Assembly: GCA_947503335.1 (NCBI GenBank)
Contig: CANNCY010000001.1
Span: 682,001-746,000, forward strand
Reading direction: 5' to 3'
From: an uncultured Pseudomonadales bacterium
Lineage (GTDB): Bacteria; Pseudomonadota; Gammaproteobacteria; Pseudomonadales; CANNCY01
Length of the DNA: 64,000 bases
Shown here piece by piece: positions 45,745-55,426 of the stretch. Made by a program: the position numbers and the translations under genes. Position 1 is the first letter of the stretch. Each line of letters begins with the position of its first letter. The notes beneath the pieces are model-generated. The model was not told where the DNA came from. It was given only the letters and a program-made list of their open reading frames with translations, and made no database searches.

Positions 45745-48342
45745 TTACAGCTTAACTTCTTCGATCTGAACAGCTGCGATGCGCTCGCCTTCTTCTGCCG
45801 ACTTCTGGAACGACTCGATCTGATCGAAGTTCATGTAGCGGTAGATTTCGTCGCCCATAGAGTCAAGCTTTGCAGCGTACTCCATGTACTCAGCTGGGGT
45901 AGGTAGCTTACCTAGAATACCGCCTACAGCAGCAAGTTCTGCAGAGGTAAGGTATACGTTAGCGCCATCACCAAGACGGTTCGGGAAGTTACGGGTACTG
46001 GTCGAAAGAACCGTAGTACCTGCTGCTACACGCGCCTGGTTACCCATACATAGTGAACACCCTGGCATTTCGGTGCGAACACCGTTGCGGCCGTAGATGT
46101 TGTAGTAGCCTTCTTCCATTAGGGTGTGCTCGTCCATCTTTGTTGGAGGAGCCATCCAGAAGCGGCTTTGTAGGGCTTCGGTGTTGCTTTCAAGTAGCTT
46201 ACCAGCGGCACGGAAGTGACCGATATTAGTCATACAAGAACCGATGAACACTTCGTCAACCTTGTCGCCAGCTACTTCAGATAGCAACTTGGCGTCGTCT
46301 GGGTCGTTCGGGCAGCAAACGATCGGCTCGTTGATCTCTGCAAGATCGATTTCGATCGTTGCTAGGTACTCAGCGTCAGCGTCAGCTTCCATTAGTACAG
46401 GGTTTTCTAGCCACTCTTCCATCTTCTGTGCACGACGCTCTAGGGTACGAACATCGCCGTAGCCTTCTGCGATCATCCAGCGAAGCATGGTGATGTTCGA
46501 CTTAAGGTACTCAGCAACTGAATCTTCAGAAAGCTTGATGGTACAGCCAGAAGCAGAACGCTCAGCAGATGCGTCAGATAGTTCAAACGCCTGCTCAACC
46601 GTTAGATCGTTTAGACCTTCGATTTCAAGGATGTTGCCAGAGAAGATGTTCTTCTTGCCCGCTTTCTCTACCGTCAACAAGCCTTGCTTGATTGCGTAGT
46701 AAGGAATCGCGTGTACTAGGTCACGTAACGTGATGCCTGGTTGCATCTCGCCCTTAAAGCGAACTAGAACTGACTCAGGCATATCTAGTGGCATAACGCC
46801 GGTTGCTGCAGCGAATGCAACTAGGCCAGAACCTGCAGGGAACGAAATACCCATTGGGAAACGGGTGTGCGAGTCGCCACCAGTACCTACTGTGTCAGGT
46901 AGAAGCATGCGGTTCAACCAAGAGTGGATGATACCGTCACCTGGGCGCAGTGAAACACCGCCACGGTTCATGATGAAGTCAGGTAGGGTGTGCTGAGTGT
47001 CGATGTCAACAGGCTTTGGGTAAGCCGCAGTGTGACAGAACGACTGCATAACTAGATCTGAGCTAAAGCCAAGACATGCTAGGTCTTTTAGTTCATCGCG
47101 GGTCATTGGGCCAGTGGTGTCCTGAGAGCCAACGGTAGTCATCTTAGGCTCACAGTATGTGCCAGGGCGAATGCCTTCAACACCACACGCTTTACCTACC
47201 ATCTTCTGACCTAGGGTAAAGCCAGCGTTAGACTCTTTAGGTGCAGTAGGTGTGCGGAACACGTCAGACACTGGCAAACCAAGTGCTTCGCGAGCACGTG
47301 AGGTTAGACCACGACCAATGATTAGATTGATACGACCGCCAGCCTGAACTTCGTCAAGGATCACATCGCTCTTGTAGTCGTACTCGGCAAGAGTCTCGCC
47401 CGAAGTAGCGTTTAGCAGCTTGCCTTCGTATGGGTAGATCTCGATGATGTCGCCAGTGTTCATCTTTTCAACATCGGCTTCAAATACTAGTGCGCCTGCG
47501 TCTTCCATGGTGTTGAAGAAGATAGGAGCAACCTTGCCGCCGATACAGATACCACCAGTACGCTTGTTAGGCACGCCCGGCATGTCGTCGCCGATGTACC
47601 AAAGTACAGAGTTGGTTGCAGACTTACGAGAAGAACCAGTACCCACTACGTCGCCTACGAAAGCAACAGGGTGGCCAGACTTTTTAAGTTCTTCGATCTG
47701 TTCTTCAGCGTTAGTAACGCCTTCACGCGGCATCTTGTACATCGCTTTGGCGTGTAGTGGGATGTCTGGGCGCGACCATGCGTCAGGCGCAGGCGATAGA
47801 TCGTCAGTGTTGGTCTCGCCAGGCACTTTAAATACCGCAGCAGTAATCTTTTCAGCAACTTTGTCGCGCGAAGTGAACCATTCTGCGTCAGCCCAAGACT
47901 GCATTACTTCTTTCGCTTTAGCATTGCCTGCTTTAGCTAGCTCGTCTACGTCGTGGAACGAGTCAAACATTAGTAAAGTGTGCTTTAGCTCTTCAGCAGC
48001 TAGATCAGCTAGTTCTTCGTCTTTCAAAAGGCCAACAATAGTTTCGATGTTGAAGCCACCGTGCATGTTGCCTAGTAGTTTAACAGCTAGAGCCTTGTCG
48101 ATAAGAGGGCTTGAAGCTTCGCCCTTAACGATAGCGCTTAAGAAGCCAGCTTTAACATATGCAGCGTCGTCTACACCTGGAGGTACGCGATCGGTAATCA
48201 GTTCAAGGATGGCAGCTTCTTCGCCTGCCGGTGGGTTCTTTAGTAGTTCAACAAGTTCTGCAACCTGTGCAGCGCTTAGCGGCTTTGGTGGTACACCTTC
48301 TTCGGCACGCTCAGCAACATGTTTGCGATAAGCTTCAAGCAC
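45745..48342 (-). CDS. acnB: Aconitate hydratase B
   Basis: Citrate-isocitrate isomerase of the TCA cycle with a [4Fe-4S] cluster. The 865 residues match AcnB: the N-terminal HEAT-like domain 4 region comes first ([20 protein letters not shown]), then the swivel domain, then the cluster domains. Cluster cysteines are seen in [19 protein letters not shown] and [11 protein letters not shown]. The start is GTG 48342, with AAGGAG eight bases upstream. AcnB also binds mRNA in other bacteria when its cluster is lost. A 20-base hairpin lies in its leader. Confidence 0.98.
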   Translation of the reverse strand: MLEAYRKHVAERAEEGVPPKPLSAAQVAELVELLKNPPAGEEAAILELITDRVPPGVDDAAYVKAGFLSAIVKGEASSPLIDKALAVKLLGNMHGGFNIETIVGLLKDEELADLAAEELKHTLLMFDSFHDVDELAKAGNAKAKEVMQSWADAEWFTSRDKVAEKITAAVFKVPGETNTDDLSPAPDAWSRPDIPLHAKAMYKMPREGVTNAEEQIEELKKSGHPVAFVGDVVGTGSSRKSATNSVLWYIGDDMPGVPNKRTGGICIGGKVAPIFFNTMEDAGALVFEADVEKMNTGDIIEIYPYEGKLLNATSGETLAEYDYKSDVILDEVQAGGRINLIIGRGLTSRAREALGLPVSDVFRTPTAPKESNAGFTLGQKMVGKACGVEGIRPGTYCEPKMTTVGSQDTTGPMTRDELKDLACLGFSSDLVMQSFCHTAAYPKPVDIDTQHTLPDFIMNRGGVSLRPGDGIIHSWLNRMLLPDTVGTGGDSHTRFPMGISFPAGSGLVAFAAATGVMPLDMPESVLVRFKGEMQPGITLRDLVHAIPYYAIKQGLLTVEKAGKKNIFSGNILEIEGLNDLTVEQAFELSDASAERSASGCTIKLSEDSVAEYLKSNITMLRWMIAEGYGDVRTLERRAQKMEEWLENPVLMEADADAEYLATIEIDLAEINEPIVCCPNDPDDAKLLSEVAGDKVDEVFIGSCMTNIGHFRAAGKLLESNTEALQSRFWMAPPTKMDEHTLMEEGYYNIYGRNGVRTEMPGCSLCMGNQARVAAGTTVLSTSTRNFPNRLGDGANVYLTSAELAAVGGILGKLPTPAEYMEYAAKLDSMGDEIYRYMNFDQIESFQKSAEEGERIAAVQIEEVKL

Positions 48343-48388
48343 GATTTTACTCCTTTGTACCGCCTCTCTGATAATTGGCGGTGGGTTG

Positions 48389-48408
48389 GCCGTAGCGGTA
48401 TCTACGGC
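48389..48408 (-). promoter_or_regulatory. Hairpin in the acnB leader
   Basis: GCCGTAG (48389-48395), loop CGGTAT, CTACGGC (48402-48408): a perfect 7-bp stem 47 to 66 bases before the acnB start. A second short inverted repeat, ACCGCC/GGCGGT (48359-48364 and 48377-48382), lies between it and the ribosome-binding site. Either could tune acnB translation or mRNA stability; there is no T-tract, so it is not an ordinary terminator. Confidence 0.4.
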
Positions 48409-48614
48409 AATTTATTAAGCGCCGAAATTATAGGTGAAAATGGCTCTGAAACCACGTAATTCTTGCTAATAAATCGTATGAATTTAAAGATATTCGCTAT
48501 AAATCGAGTGAATGTAAGGAGGGTTACGTATATCTTCAGGTTTATGTGGTAGGTGCTGGGGCGAGTAGCTACAATGAGCATGAACCTAATATAAGAATCT
48601 TTAAGAGATAAATA

Positions 48615-50270
48615 ATGATCCTTAACAGCCATTGGTTAAAAATAGCAATAACTGGGGTGGCCGCTACTGTAATTGCAAGTTGCTCAAACGTCTATGAAGG
48701 CGACGATTTTAACTCGCCTAATGCTAGCCCTAAGGCAGATGCTGAATTGATTATGCACGACGTTCGTATGCTCAGCGCTGACGACATGGAGGGGCGCAAA
48801 CCCGGCACATCTGGTTACCAGAAGGCGGCTCAATATGTAGCTGCGCGATATGATGATTTAGGGCTACGGTCTATAACCCCCAATTATCGTCAGCTAGTTT
48901 CGTTACGTGAGGCGAGACTCGTAAGAGATACAGTGGCGATGTCGCTTGATATAGGTAAAGGCTTTACCGAGTTAACCCCCTTTGTTGATTTCGCTGTCAG
49001 CGCCTCTAAAGACGCTGCTGACGTCAACGTTGATGCCCATATGGTTTTTGTAGGGGCAGGTTTGAGCGCTGAACGATTTGATGTTGATGATCTCGGTGGT
49101 GTCGATCTAAGCGGCAAAGTTGCAGTAGTCGTTAGCGGCACGCCAAAAGATTGGCCCTCAGAAGAGCGCGCTCACCTAGGCTCGCGTTCACGGCAATTAA
49201 TGCTGCTACAGCAAGCGGGTGCCGTGGGGGTTGTCTATTTATCAACTCCGCGTTGGGCATCGTACTTTGATAAGGGCCGTGCAGAGCGAAATGCTAGCCG
49301 CCCATCAACGTATTGGCTAGATGGTTCAAATCAGCCAATGGGTGGGCGTGGTACACTACCAACGCTACTACTTAATTCTGAACAATCGGCCGCATTGCTT
49401 GAATCGATGGGCGTTGAAGATACCGCGGCTTTTTTATCGGCAGTGCATACTGGCGATGCGAATACATTCAAAGGGCAGGTGGTAGGGCATGCTCGCTGGC
49501 AATCGCAATCTACATTTAAAAACTACCAATCGCCAAATGTGTTAGGTTTCTTGCCTGGTAGGGATCCTTCATTGAGCCCCGTATTACTAACCGCACATCT
49601 AGATCATTTGGGCAAAGATGACGACGGGCATATCTATAACGGCGCCATGGACAATGCTAGCGGCGTAGCGATTATGCTTGAAGTAGCACGCATGTTTCAG
49701 AGATTGCCCCAACGCCCCAAGCGTGGTGTTGTCTTTGCCGCGTTAACCGCAGAAGAAATGGGCTTGTTAGGCGCCGAATATCTGGCTAATGTTCGCCCTA
49801 AAGCTATGCAGCAAATAGCAGCCAATGTAAATATCGATATGCCTATCCTCACATTTGAGTCAACTGACCTGATTCCATTTGGCAGCCAGCACTCAAGTAT
49901 GGATAGCACCGTCGAACGTGGTATCAATCGCGCGGGTCTAGCAATGCAGCGCACTGATCCTTGGCCTGAGCAAACTTTGTTTCTAAGATCAGATCATTAC
50001 CCATTCGTAAAAGCAGGAATTCCGTCGGTATTCTTGGTAACAGGTCAAACGGCAGTCGACCCTGAGATTGACGGCAACGCTGTCGCAGAGGGCTTCTTGA
50101 AAGAGCACTACCACCGCGTATCAGATAACTTAGAACTTGATTGGAGCATGCCTGCGGTCGTGAACTTTGCGCAGGCTAATTTTGAAATTGCTCGCGAGTT
50201 GGCAAACGAGCCAAAGGCACCTCAGTGGAACGCTGATTCGCTATTCTTTCAACCTGTTACAGCGAAATAG
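48615..50270 (+). CDS. M28 family metallopeptidase, lipoprotein, with PA domain
   Basis: A 551-residue peptidase. The N-terminus has a lipobox (TVIASC, Cys at about 23), so it is probably membrane-anchored. A PA-type insert (about 120-310) interrupts the fold. The two-zinc site is complete: His in TAHLDHLG, Asp in GAMDNASG, the Glu pair in TAEEMGLLG, Asp in NVNIDM, and His in RSDHYPF. Likely an aminopeptidase acting in the periplasm. Single gene, convergent with selO. Confidence 0.92.
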   Translation: MILNSHWLKIAITGVAATVIASCSNVYEGDDFNSPNASPKADAELIMHDVRMLSADDMEGRKPGTSGYQKAAQYVAARYDDLGLRSITPNYRQLVSLREARLVRDTVAMSLDIGKGFTELTPFVDFAVSASKDAADVNVDAHMVFVGAGLSAERFDVDDLGGVDLSGKVAVVVSGTPKDWPSEERAHLGSRSRQLMLLQQAGAVGVVYLSTPRWASYFDKGRAERNASRPSTYWLDGSNQPMGGRGTLPTLLLNSEQSAALLESMGVEDTAAFLSAVHTGDANTFKGQVVGHARWQSQSTFKNYQSPNVLGFLPGRDPSLSPVLLTAHLDHLGKDDDGHIYNGAMDNASGVAIMLEVARMFQRLPQRPKRGVVFAALTAEEMGLLGAEYLANVRPKAMQQIAANVNIDMPILTFESTDLIPFGSQHSSMDSTVERGINRAGLAMQRTDPWPEQTLFLRSDHYPFVKAGIPSVFLVTGQTAVDPEIDGNAVAEGFLKEHYHRVSDNLELDWSMPAVVNFAQANFEIARELANEPKAPQWNADSLFFQPVTAK

Positions 50271-50276
50271 CTTGTT

Positions 50277-51659
50277 TTAGCTGCTACAGCTAAGGGGCGA
50301 GCTGAAACCGCTTGCCCCTGTGTTGAGCCACTCAATCTGTTTTAGGTCTACAGCGTACGGTGCCGCACAGGCCTCAGCTAAGGTTTTAAACGCCAGCCAA
50401 TCACTATTATTTGACGCTGTAATCACCTCATCAATCAACTCGTTGCGCGGAACCCAAAGAGGGTTGCCGTGTGCAGGTATTTGTGGGCATTCGTCGAGCA
50501 ATTTTTTAAGCCTGTTGGTGAGTTCTTTTGCCTTAAGTGATGCAGGTAGCGTGGCGCTTTGCTCAAGCGCTGCCTGGATTCCATCAGTCTGGTTTAGCGC
50601 GAAGAATTGATTAAAGTCACAACGCAGTGCAGCCAGTACTTGATGAAAGGTATCTAGCAATACTTCTAGATCTGGATGATTATCTAGCTCATAACCTAGG
50701 CGCCGTTGAAGGGTGTCGACGTAGCTGTTGTTAAAGACGGTTACGTACTGGCTAGTCATTGATTTGGCATCGATTTCGGCATTAGGGGCTACCGATAGTG
50801 CGCGGGCAAGTACCTGTAGATTCCAAAGGCCGATAGAAGGCTGTTGGTCAAAAGCATACCTACCGTATTGATCTGTTCGATTGCATATGTGACTAGGATT
50901 AAAACTTGCCATAAATGCATAGGGCCCAAAGTCAAAGGTTTCACCGATAATCGACATGTTGTCAGTGTTCATAACCCCGTGGCAAAAACCATAGTTTTGC
51001 CATTTGGCAATCATCTTTGCGGTGCGCTCGATTACAAGCGTTAAAAGCAGCTCTGGCGTGACTGTTTCAAGCTTAAACAGTGTGTGGCCGACATAATCGA
51101 TAAGGCTAGCAAGTCGATCGATACGCCCTGTATTGGCGAGATATTCAAAGTGGCCAAATCGAATGTGAGTCGCTGTTGTGCGCAACAGCACAGCAGCGGG
51201 TTCATGTTGTTCTCGCTGAATAGCGTCACTAAAACTTGCCATCCCAAGCGAGCGCGTCGATGCCACCCCTATAGCGCTTAAAAACTCGCCCATAAGATAT
51301 TCGCGTATTGTTGAGCGTGTTACTGCACGCCCGTCGCCCATGCGAGAGTAGGGCGTTAGGCCCGAGCCCTTTAGATGTAGATCGTATGATTGGTCTTGGG
51401 TTTGCCACTCGCCCAATAACAGTCCACGCCCGTCGCCAAGATCAGGATTGTAATGGCCAAACTGATGACCAGTGTACTTCATAGCGAAACCTGCGTGAGG
51501 CTCTTGCATTAGCAGCCAAGACTCAATCTGTTCGGTAGTGATACCCAGATGATCTGCTAGCGATTGATTGACGTAGTAGAACCTTGGCTTGTCGAGCGGC
51601 GTTGAATACTGATTAGTGCCTAGGTCGGCAAATTGGTCTGAATAGCGATTTGTAAGCAT
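50277..51659 (-). CDS. selO: Protein adenylyltransferase SelO (YdiU)
   Basis: A 460-residue pseudokinase-fold enzyme that AMPylates proteins, linked to redox stress. Family blocks: YTGHQFGHYNPDLGDGRG (ATP/glycine loop), LKGSGLTPYSRMGDGRAV, and HGVMNTDNMSIIGETFDFGP with the catalytic Asn/Asp. It is slightly shorter than the E. coli form and lacks the conserved C-terminal selenocysteine/cysteine pattern; it ends LSCSS, which does keep one Cys. Divergent from miaE. Confidence 0.94.
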   Translation of the reverse strand: MLTNRYSDQFADLGTNQYSTPLDKPRFYYVNQSLADHLGITTEQIESWLLMQEPHAGFAMKYTGHQFGHYNPDLGDGRGLLLGEWQTQDQSYDLHLKGSGLTPYSRMGDGRAVTRSTIREYLMGEFLSAIGVASTRSLGMASFSDAIQREQHEPAAVLLRTTATHIRFGHFEYLANTGRIDRLASLIDYVGHTLFKLETVTPELLLTLVIERTAKMIAKWQNYGFCHGVMNTDNMSIIGETFDFGPYAFMASFNPSHICNRTDQYGRYAFDQQPSIGLWNLQVLARALSVAPNAEIDAKSMTSQYVTVFNNSYVDTLQRRLGYELDNHPDLEVLLDTFHQVLAALRCDFNQFFALNQTDGIQAALEQSATLPASLKAKELTNRLKKLLDECPQIPAHGNPLWVPRNELIDEVITASNNSDWLAFKTLAEACAAPYAVDLKQIEWLNTGASGFSSPLSCSS

Positions 51660-51660
51660 A

Positions 51661-51688
51661 TTCGAAGCATAACAGGGGGTGGTATAAT
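51661..51688 (+). promoter_or_regulatory. Probable promoter of miaE
   Basis: A perfect -10 box TATAAT at 51683-51688 lies 29 bases before the miaE GTG, with a weak -35 (TTCGAA, 51661-51666) 16 bases further up. The site overlaps the start of the divergent selO leader. Confidence 0.5.
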
Positions 51689-51717
51689 CGGCCTAAGCAT
51701 TTTTTTGGGTACATATT

Positions 51718-52365
51718 GTGAGTAAACAGATCGGTAAGACCGTCGATGAGGTTTTAGAAAAGTCAGGCATTTTAGAGTTCTTGCTGTGCCCAACTCCTGC
51801 CTCATGGCTTGAGCACGCTGCAAAGCCAGAGCAGCAAGCGGTGCTTTTGATAGATCATGCAAACTGCGAAAAGAAGGCTGCTTTTACAGCAATGAGCCTC
51901 ATTCATAAGGTGCCAGACGATTTTGATTTGTTAAACAAAATGTCAAAGCTCGCCCGCGAAGAGTTGCGCCATTTTGAGCAGGTGATCGCTATCATGAAGA
52001 AGCGAGATATTCATTACGACGCAATATCTGCGAGCCGATACGCAGCGGGTATGCGCGATCTTGTCGCTAGCTCTGGGCGTCAGCGGCTCGTCGATACATT
52101 GATTTGTGGGGCGATTATCGAAGCTAGATCATGTGAGCGATTTGCAGCCTTGGCGCCGTTGCTGGATGACGAGTTACGCAAATTCTATGAGAGTTTGCTT
52201 AAATCTGAATCGCGCCATTATCGCGACTACTTAACGTTAGCTAAGCGTTATGCAGAAGCTGATATTGAACCTCGCATCCAAGAGTTTTTGGCACTAGAAG
52301 CATCGCTGATACAAGAGCCAGATCAGATTTTTAGATTTCATTCGGGCGTTCCTGCAATGGCCTAG
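51718..52365 (+). CDS. miaE: tRNA-(ms2io6A)-hydroxylase MiaE
   Basis: Non-haem di-iron oxygenase that hydroxylates the isopentenyl group of ms2i6A37 in tRNA. The 215-residue ferritin-like protein shows the metal ligands in DHANCEKKAA, REELRHFEQ, IIEARSCERF and SESRHYRDY. LCPTPASWLEHA near the N-terminus is a family block. The start is GTG 51718. The gene implies that this organism makes ms2i6A through MiaA and MiaB, which are not encoded here. Confidence 0.95.
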   Translation: MSKQIGKTVDEVLEKSGILEFLLCPTPASWLEHAAKPEQQAVLLIDHANCEKKAAFTAMSLIHKVPDDFDLLNKMSKLAREELRHFEQVIAIMKKRDIHYDAISASRYAAGMRDLVASSGRQRLVDTLICGAIIEARSCERFAALAPLLDDELRKFYESLLKSESRHYRDYLTLAKRYAEADIEPRIQEFLALEASLIQEPDQIFRFHSGVPAMA

Positions 52366-52421
52366 CACTGTTTGTGATTAGTCTGGCAGGCTGTAATGGG
52401 CCTGCTTTGATATTATTTTTA

Positions 52422-53489
52422 TTAGAATCTACTTAGATGACCAAGTAAGCGAGACGCAAGCCTGTCTAATGGCACTATCTTACTGATACCGCCAAGTTTT
52501 ATCGCCTCGTTGGGCATGCCAAAAACAACAGACGACTTTTCATCCTGCGCCATGGTGAAAGCACCTGCATCGTGTAGCTCTTTCATTCCCTTAGCACCGT
52601 CGTCACCCATACCCGTCATGATTATCCCGATAGCATTTTTACCCGCAAACTGAGCGGCGCTTCTGAACAGCACATCTACCGAAGGGCGATGCCTAGAAAC
52701 TAACGGGCCGTCTTTTACTTCAACATAGTATCTTGCACCGCTTCGCTTACACAGTAAGTGTGAGCTGCCCGGCGCAATCAATACATGGCCACGTAATACT
52801 GAGTCGCCGTTTTCGGCCTCTTTCACATCAAGGCAGGTAAGTGTGTTAAGGCGTTCAGCAAAAGACCGTGTAAAGCCTTCTGGCATATGCTGTACGATGA
52901 CAATACCAGGGCAATCACTTGGTAATGCTTGTAGAAATGTCGTGATTGCTTCGGTACCACCTGTAGACGCGCCTACGACGATTATTTGGTCTGTTGTCTT
53001 AACCATTGCCCGTTTGTTTTGGGCAATAACTACGTCGGCGTTCAGCTTGGGTTGCGGTGCTGATTTGGTGCGTCTTAGTTTGCTTACATTTACAAGTGCC
53101 GCTGCCTTTACCGCATCGCAAATCGTAATTGTTTGGTCTTGGATGAAAGCTGCTGTTCCTGATGTTGGTTTAGTGATGATTTCTGCAGCGCCGTATTCAA
53201 TTGCCTTGGCCAGTGTTTCAGACCCTTCATCTACCAAACTAGAGCAGATGACTACAGGTATCGGATGCTGCTGCATTAACTTTTGCAAAAACGTCAAGCC
53301 GTCCATGCGTGGCATCTCAACGTCTAACGTGATGACATCTGGTTTTTGCACTCGCATTTTTTCTGCAGCAAAGACAGGGTCTTGTGCAGTGCCTATTACC
53401 TCTATTAAAGGGTCTGACGACAGCACAGAGCTGAGCGTCTGGCGAACAACTGCCGAGTCATCAACAACTAGTACCTTAATTTTGCTCAT
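52422..53489 (-). CDS. cheB: CheB protein-glutamate methylesterase (cluster B)
   Basis: Second CheB of the window, 355 residues from ATG 53489, which has GGAG seven bases upstream; a TTG at 53507 would give a longer form. The receiver has Asp10, Asp11 and Asp56 ([11 protein letters not shown]). The esterase part has Ser in [11 protein letters not shown], His in IVQHMPEGF and Asp in [11 protein letters not shown]. It closely parallels the cluster A copy over the whole length, so the two are paralogues. It is the last gene of cluster B. Confidence 0.96.
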   Translation of the reverse strand: MSKIKVLVVDDSAVVRQTLSSVLSSDPLIEVIGTAQDPVFAAEKMRVQKPDVITLDVEMPRMDGLTFLQKLMQQHPIPVVICSSLVDEGSETLAKAIEYGAAEIITKPTSGTAAFIQDQTITICDAVKAAALVNVSKLRRTKSAPQPKLNADVVIAQNKRAMVKTTDQIIVVGASTGGTEAITTFLQALPSDCPGIVIVQHMPEGFTRSFAERLNTLTCLDVKEAENGDSVLRGHVLIAPGSSHLLCKRSGARYYVEVKDGPLVSRHRPSVDVLFRSAAQFAGKNAIGIIMTGMGDDGAKGMKELHDAGAFTMAQDEKSSVVFGMPNEAIKLGGISKIVPLDRLASRLLGHLSRF

Positions 53490-53507
53490 CACAGTACTCC
53501 ATGGCAA

Positions 53508-54335
53508 TCACCGCTTTTTGTAGGTAGTGGCACCCACAAGATCAATGTCTATGTCGATGCCATTTAACGTTTCAGAATGGCCAATCATTAGATGACCGTT
53601 TGGCGTTAACGCCCTTGCAAATTGCCTTAGTATCTTAGCCTGTGTGTCGCGATCAAAATATATCAAGACGTTTCTACAAAAGATGATGTCAAACTTATGG
53701 GGTATGTTGAGATGGTTGTCTGTAAGATTCAGACGTTCAAACGTTACTGGGTGCGTAGCGATAGGGGCTACTTTGATTTTATTGGGGTCAGTTTTACCCC
53801 GAAGTAGATATTTTTGTCTCAGCGCCAACGGTATAGGAGCTACTTCTAGCTCGCTATATATTGCGCGCTTTGCGGTTGCGAGTGCATCGGTGGAGATATC
53901 AGTAGCATAAATATCAAACGTACAGTTTGCGTGTTTTTGTTGCCATTCAAGCATCATGATAGACATGCTGTACGGCTCTTCACCTGTTGAGCAGCCCGCG
54001 CTCCAGAACCGTATGTTTGATTTCTCATCTGATAGAGTAGGTAGTATCTGCTGCTCGATGTAATCAAAATGGTGCTTCTCGCGAAAAAAATCAGTCTTAT
54101 TGGTGGTTAGGGCGTTGATGAGCTCTACAGATTCTGAGGTGTCGGGGCGGTCAAGGGCGTATTGGCAGTAATGATCAAACGAGTTCATCGATAATGCTCG
54201 TAGGCGCTTTTGCAAGCGCCCTTCAACCATTTTTAGTTTTGCGTCCGTCAGTACAATACCGACCTGGTCATACAAGTAGTGCTTAATTCTTCTGAAGCTA
54301 TTACTTGAAAGTTTCGGGCCTTCAGACATGCACAT
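53508..54335 (-). CDS. cheR: CheR chemoreceptor methyltransferase (cluster B)
   Basis: A 275-residue methyltransferase with SAM motif FWSAGCSTGEEPYSMS, ATDISTDALATA, and FDIIFCRNVLIYFDRDTQ. It begins two bases after the porin stop, without a recognisable ribosome-binding site, so it probably depends on translation of the porin gene. A second in-frame ATG lies two codons later. It is followed by cheB. No cheD lies between them, unlike cluster A. Confidence 0.95.
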   Translation of the reverse strand: MCMSEGPKLSSNSFRRIKHYLYDQVGIVLTDAKLKMVEGRLQKRLRALSMNSFDHYCQYALDRPDTSESVELINALTTNKTDFFREKHHFDYIEQQILPTLSDEKSNIRFWSAGCSTGEEPYSMSIMMLEWQQKHANCTFDIYATDISTDALATAKRAIYSELEVAPIPLALRQKYLLRGKTDPNKIKVAPIATHPVTFERLNLTDNHLNIPHKFDIIFCRNVLIYFDRDTQAKILRQFARALTPNGHLMIGHSETLNGIDIDIDLVGATTYKKR

Positions 54336-54337
54336 CG

Positions 54338-55426
54338 CTACATTAAGCCGATATCAAATGTGGATACAAATCCAAATGATATTGAATAAGCGTCATCGCC
54401 CAATAGTGGAGTAATCTTATCACCATGGCCCTTGCCATTAACCGCGAAGTTAACGTTGTCATCGTTAGAAACAATTGCAGCCGCTACGTAAAGTAGCACG
54501 TTGTCATTGAATCGATGATCGTAACCTGCAGCAAACATAGTTGCGCTAGTTTCGTCTTCTTTTGAATCGGTATAGGCAACCTGCATTTTTACTGCGCTTT
54601 TGGCGCATAGTTTATAGCTAGCACCTAGCGCATAGTTGTCGCGATCGACGTCGTTGACTCCTTTAATATCATCCTCAAATTGATAGCCTGCACCAAGAGT
54701 CATGGCACCTAAATCGTACTTTAGAGTAAACGCCGCTACTTTGTGGGTCTCTAATGCGGCCATCCCAGCCGAAGGTAGCCCTTGACCAACGTTAGAATAC
54801 GCTGCTCCCAGCTGCATCGCTTGGGTTACATAGCTGGCTTTAATAATTGTCATCTCTGTATCAGGCCCGTCTATATCTTCAGGTTTGTGCGTAATGGCTA
54901 TGCCTGTTCGTGCCTGTTCTGGTGAACGGTAGTAAAAGACATTGTCGCTGCGACCTGGCACGCCCGAAGCCTCCCAAAAGTTGCCCAAATCACCTACTTG
55001 ATCAGCAAAAAAGTTGAAGTCATTCGCCCACTGATCTAGGGCAGGCATGTGGCCAAAAAGCGCCGTACCATACTTGCCACGTAGGCCTAGGTAGCTGGGG
55101 CGCGTTTTTGTAAAGAACTGTCCGTCTGATAAAGCGCCACCGTTTCCATCGTTGTATCCTTGCCCGGTAAGGTCAATACCGCTCTCATACTGGCAGATTG
55201 CAAAGAACTCATCGCCAAGTTGGTATTCGCCTTTTAGACCTAGCCTTGATGAGCTGCTAGCGATATGAGTAGAAGATGATGATTCAACATCTACATAGTC
55301 TGCAGAGAGATGGGCTTGCCCGTATATAGTAAGTAAATTTTCATTGGCATGAACGAAGACAGGTGTGTTTGCTACTAGTATTACTGTCGATGCGACCAGT
55401 GTGCTCGTTAGCGATTTACTCTTCAT
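54338..55426 (-). CDS. Gram-negative porin embedded in chemosensory cluster B
   Basis: A 362-residue outer-membrane beta-barrel. A signal peptide (cut near HANENLLTIYG, about residue 28) leads into the porin N-terminus LLTIYGQAHLSADYV. Typical strands follow: SSRLGLKGEYQLGDEFFAIC, PSYLGLRGKYGTALFGHM, NVFYYRSPEQARTGIAIT. The barrel ends SISFGFVSTF plus five extra residues (DIGLM) instead of the usual terminal Phe. It overlaps cheW by 11 bases with a perfect AGGAGG before its ATG, and ends two bases before cheR. A porin in such a place is unusual. It may admit a ligand sensed by the neighbouring receptor. Confidence 0.92.
   Translation of the reverse strand: MKSKSLTSTLVASTVILVANTPVFVHANENLLTIYGQAHLSADYVDVESSSSTHIASSSSRLGLKGEYQLGDEFFAICQYESGIDLTGQGYNDGNGGALSDGQFFTKTRPSYLGLRGKYGTALFGHMPALDQWANDFNFFADQVGDLGNFWEASGVPGRSDNVFYYRSPEQARTGIAITHKPEDIDGPDTEMTIIKASYVTQAMQLGAAYSNVGQGLPSAGMAALETHKVAAFTLKYDLGAMTLGAGYQFEDDIKGVNDVDRDNYALGASYKLCAKSAVKMQVAYTDSKEDETSATMFAAGYDHRFNDNVLLYVAAAIVSNDDNVNFAVNGKGHGDKITPLLGDDAYSISFGFVSTFDIGLM

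Noticed and set aside
47444-48331. Long open frame of 295 codons on the plus strand opposite acnB
   Set aside because: Ser/Pro/Ala-rich translation with no domain, fully antisense to a strongly conserved gene; an effect of codon bias in acnB.
50277-50293. Palindrome TTAGCTG-CTA-CAGCTAA between M28 and selO genes as terminator
   Set aside because: AT-rich short stem without a T-tract in either direction and overlapping the selO stop; too weak.
52843-53523. Plus-strand frame of 226 codons opposite cheB of cluster B
   Set aside because: Covered by a clear CheB gene on the other strand; no motif.
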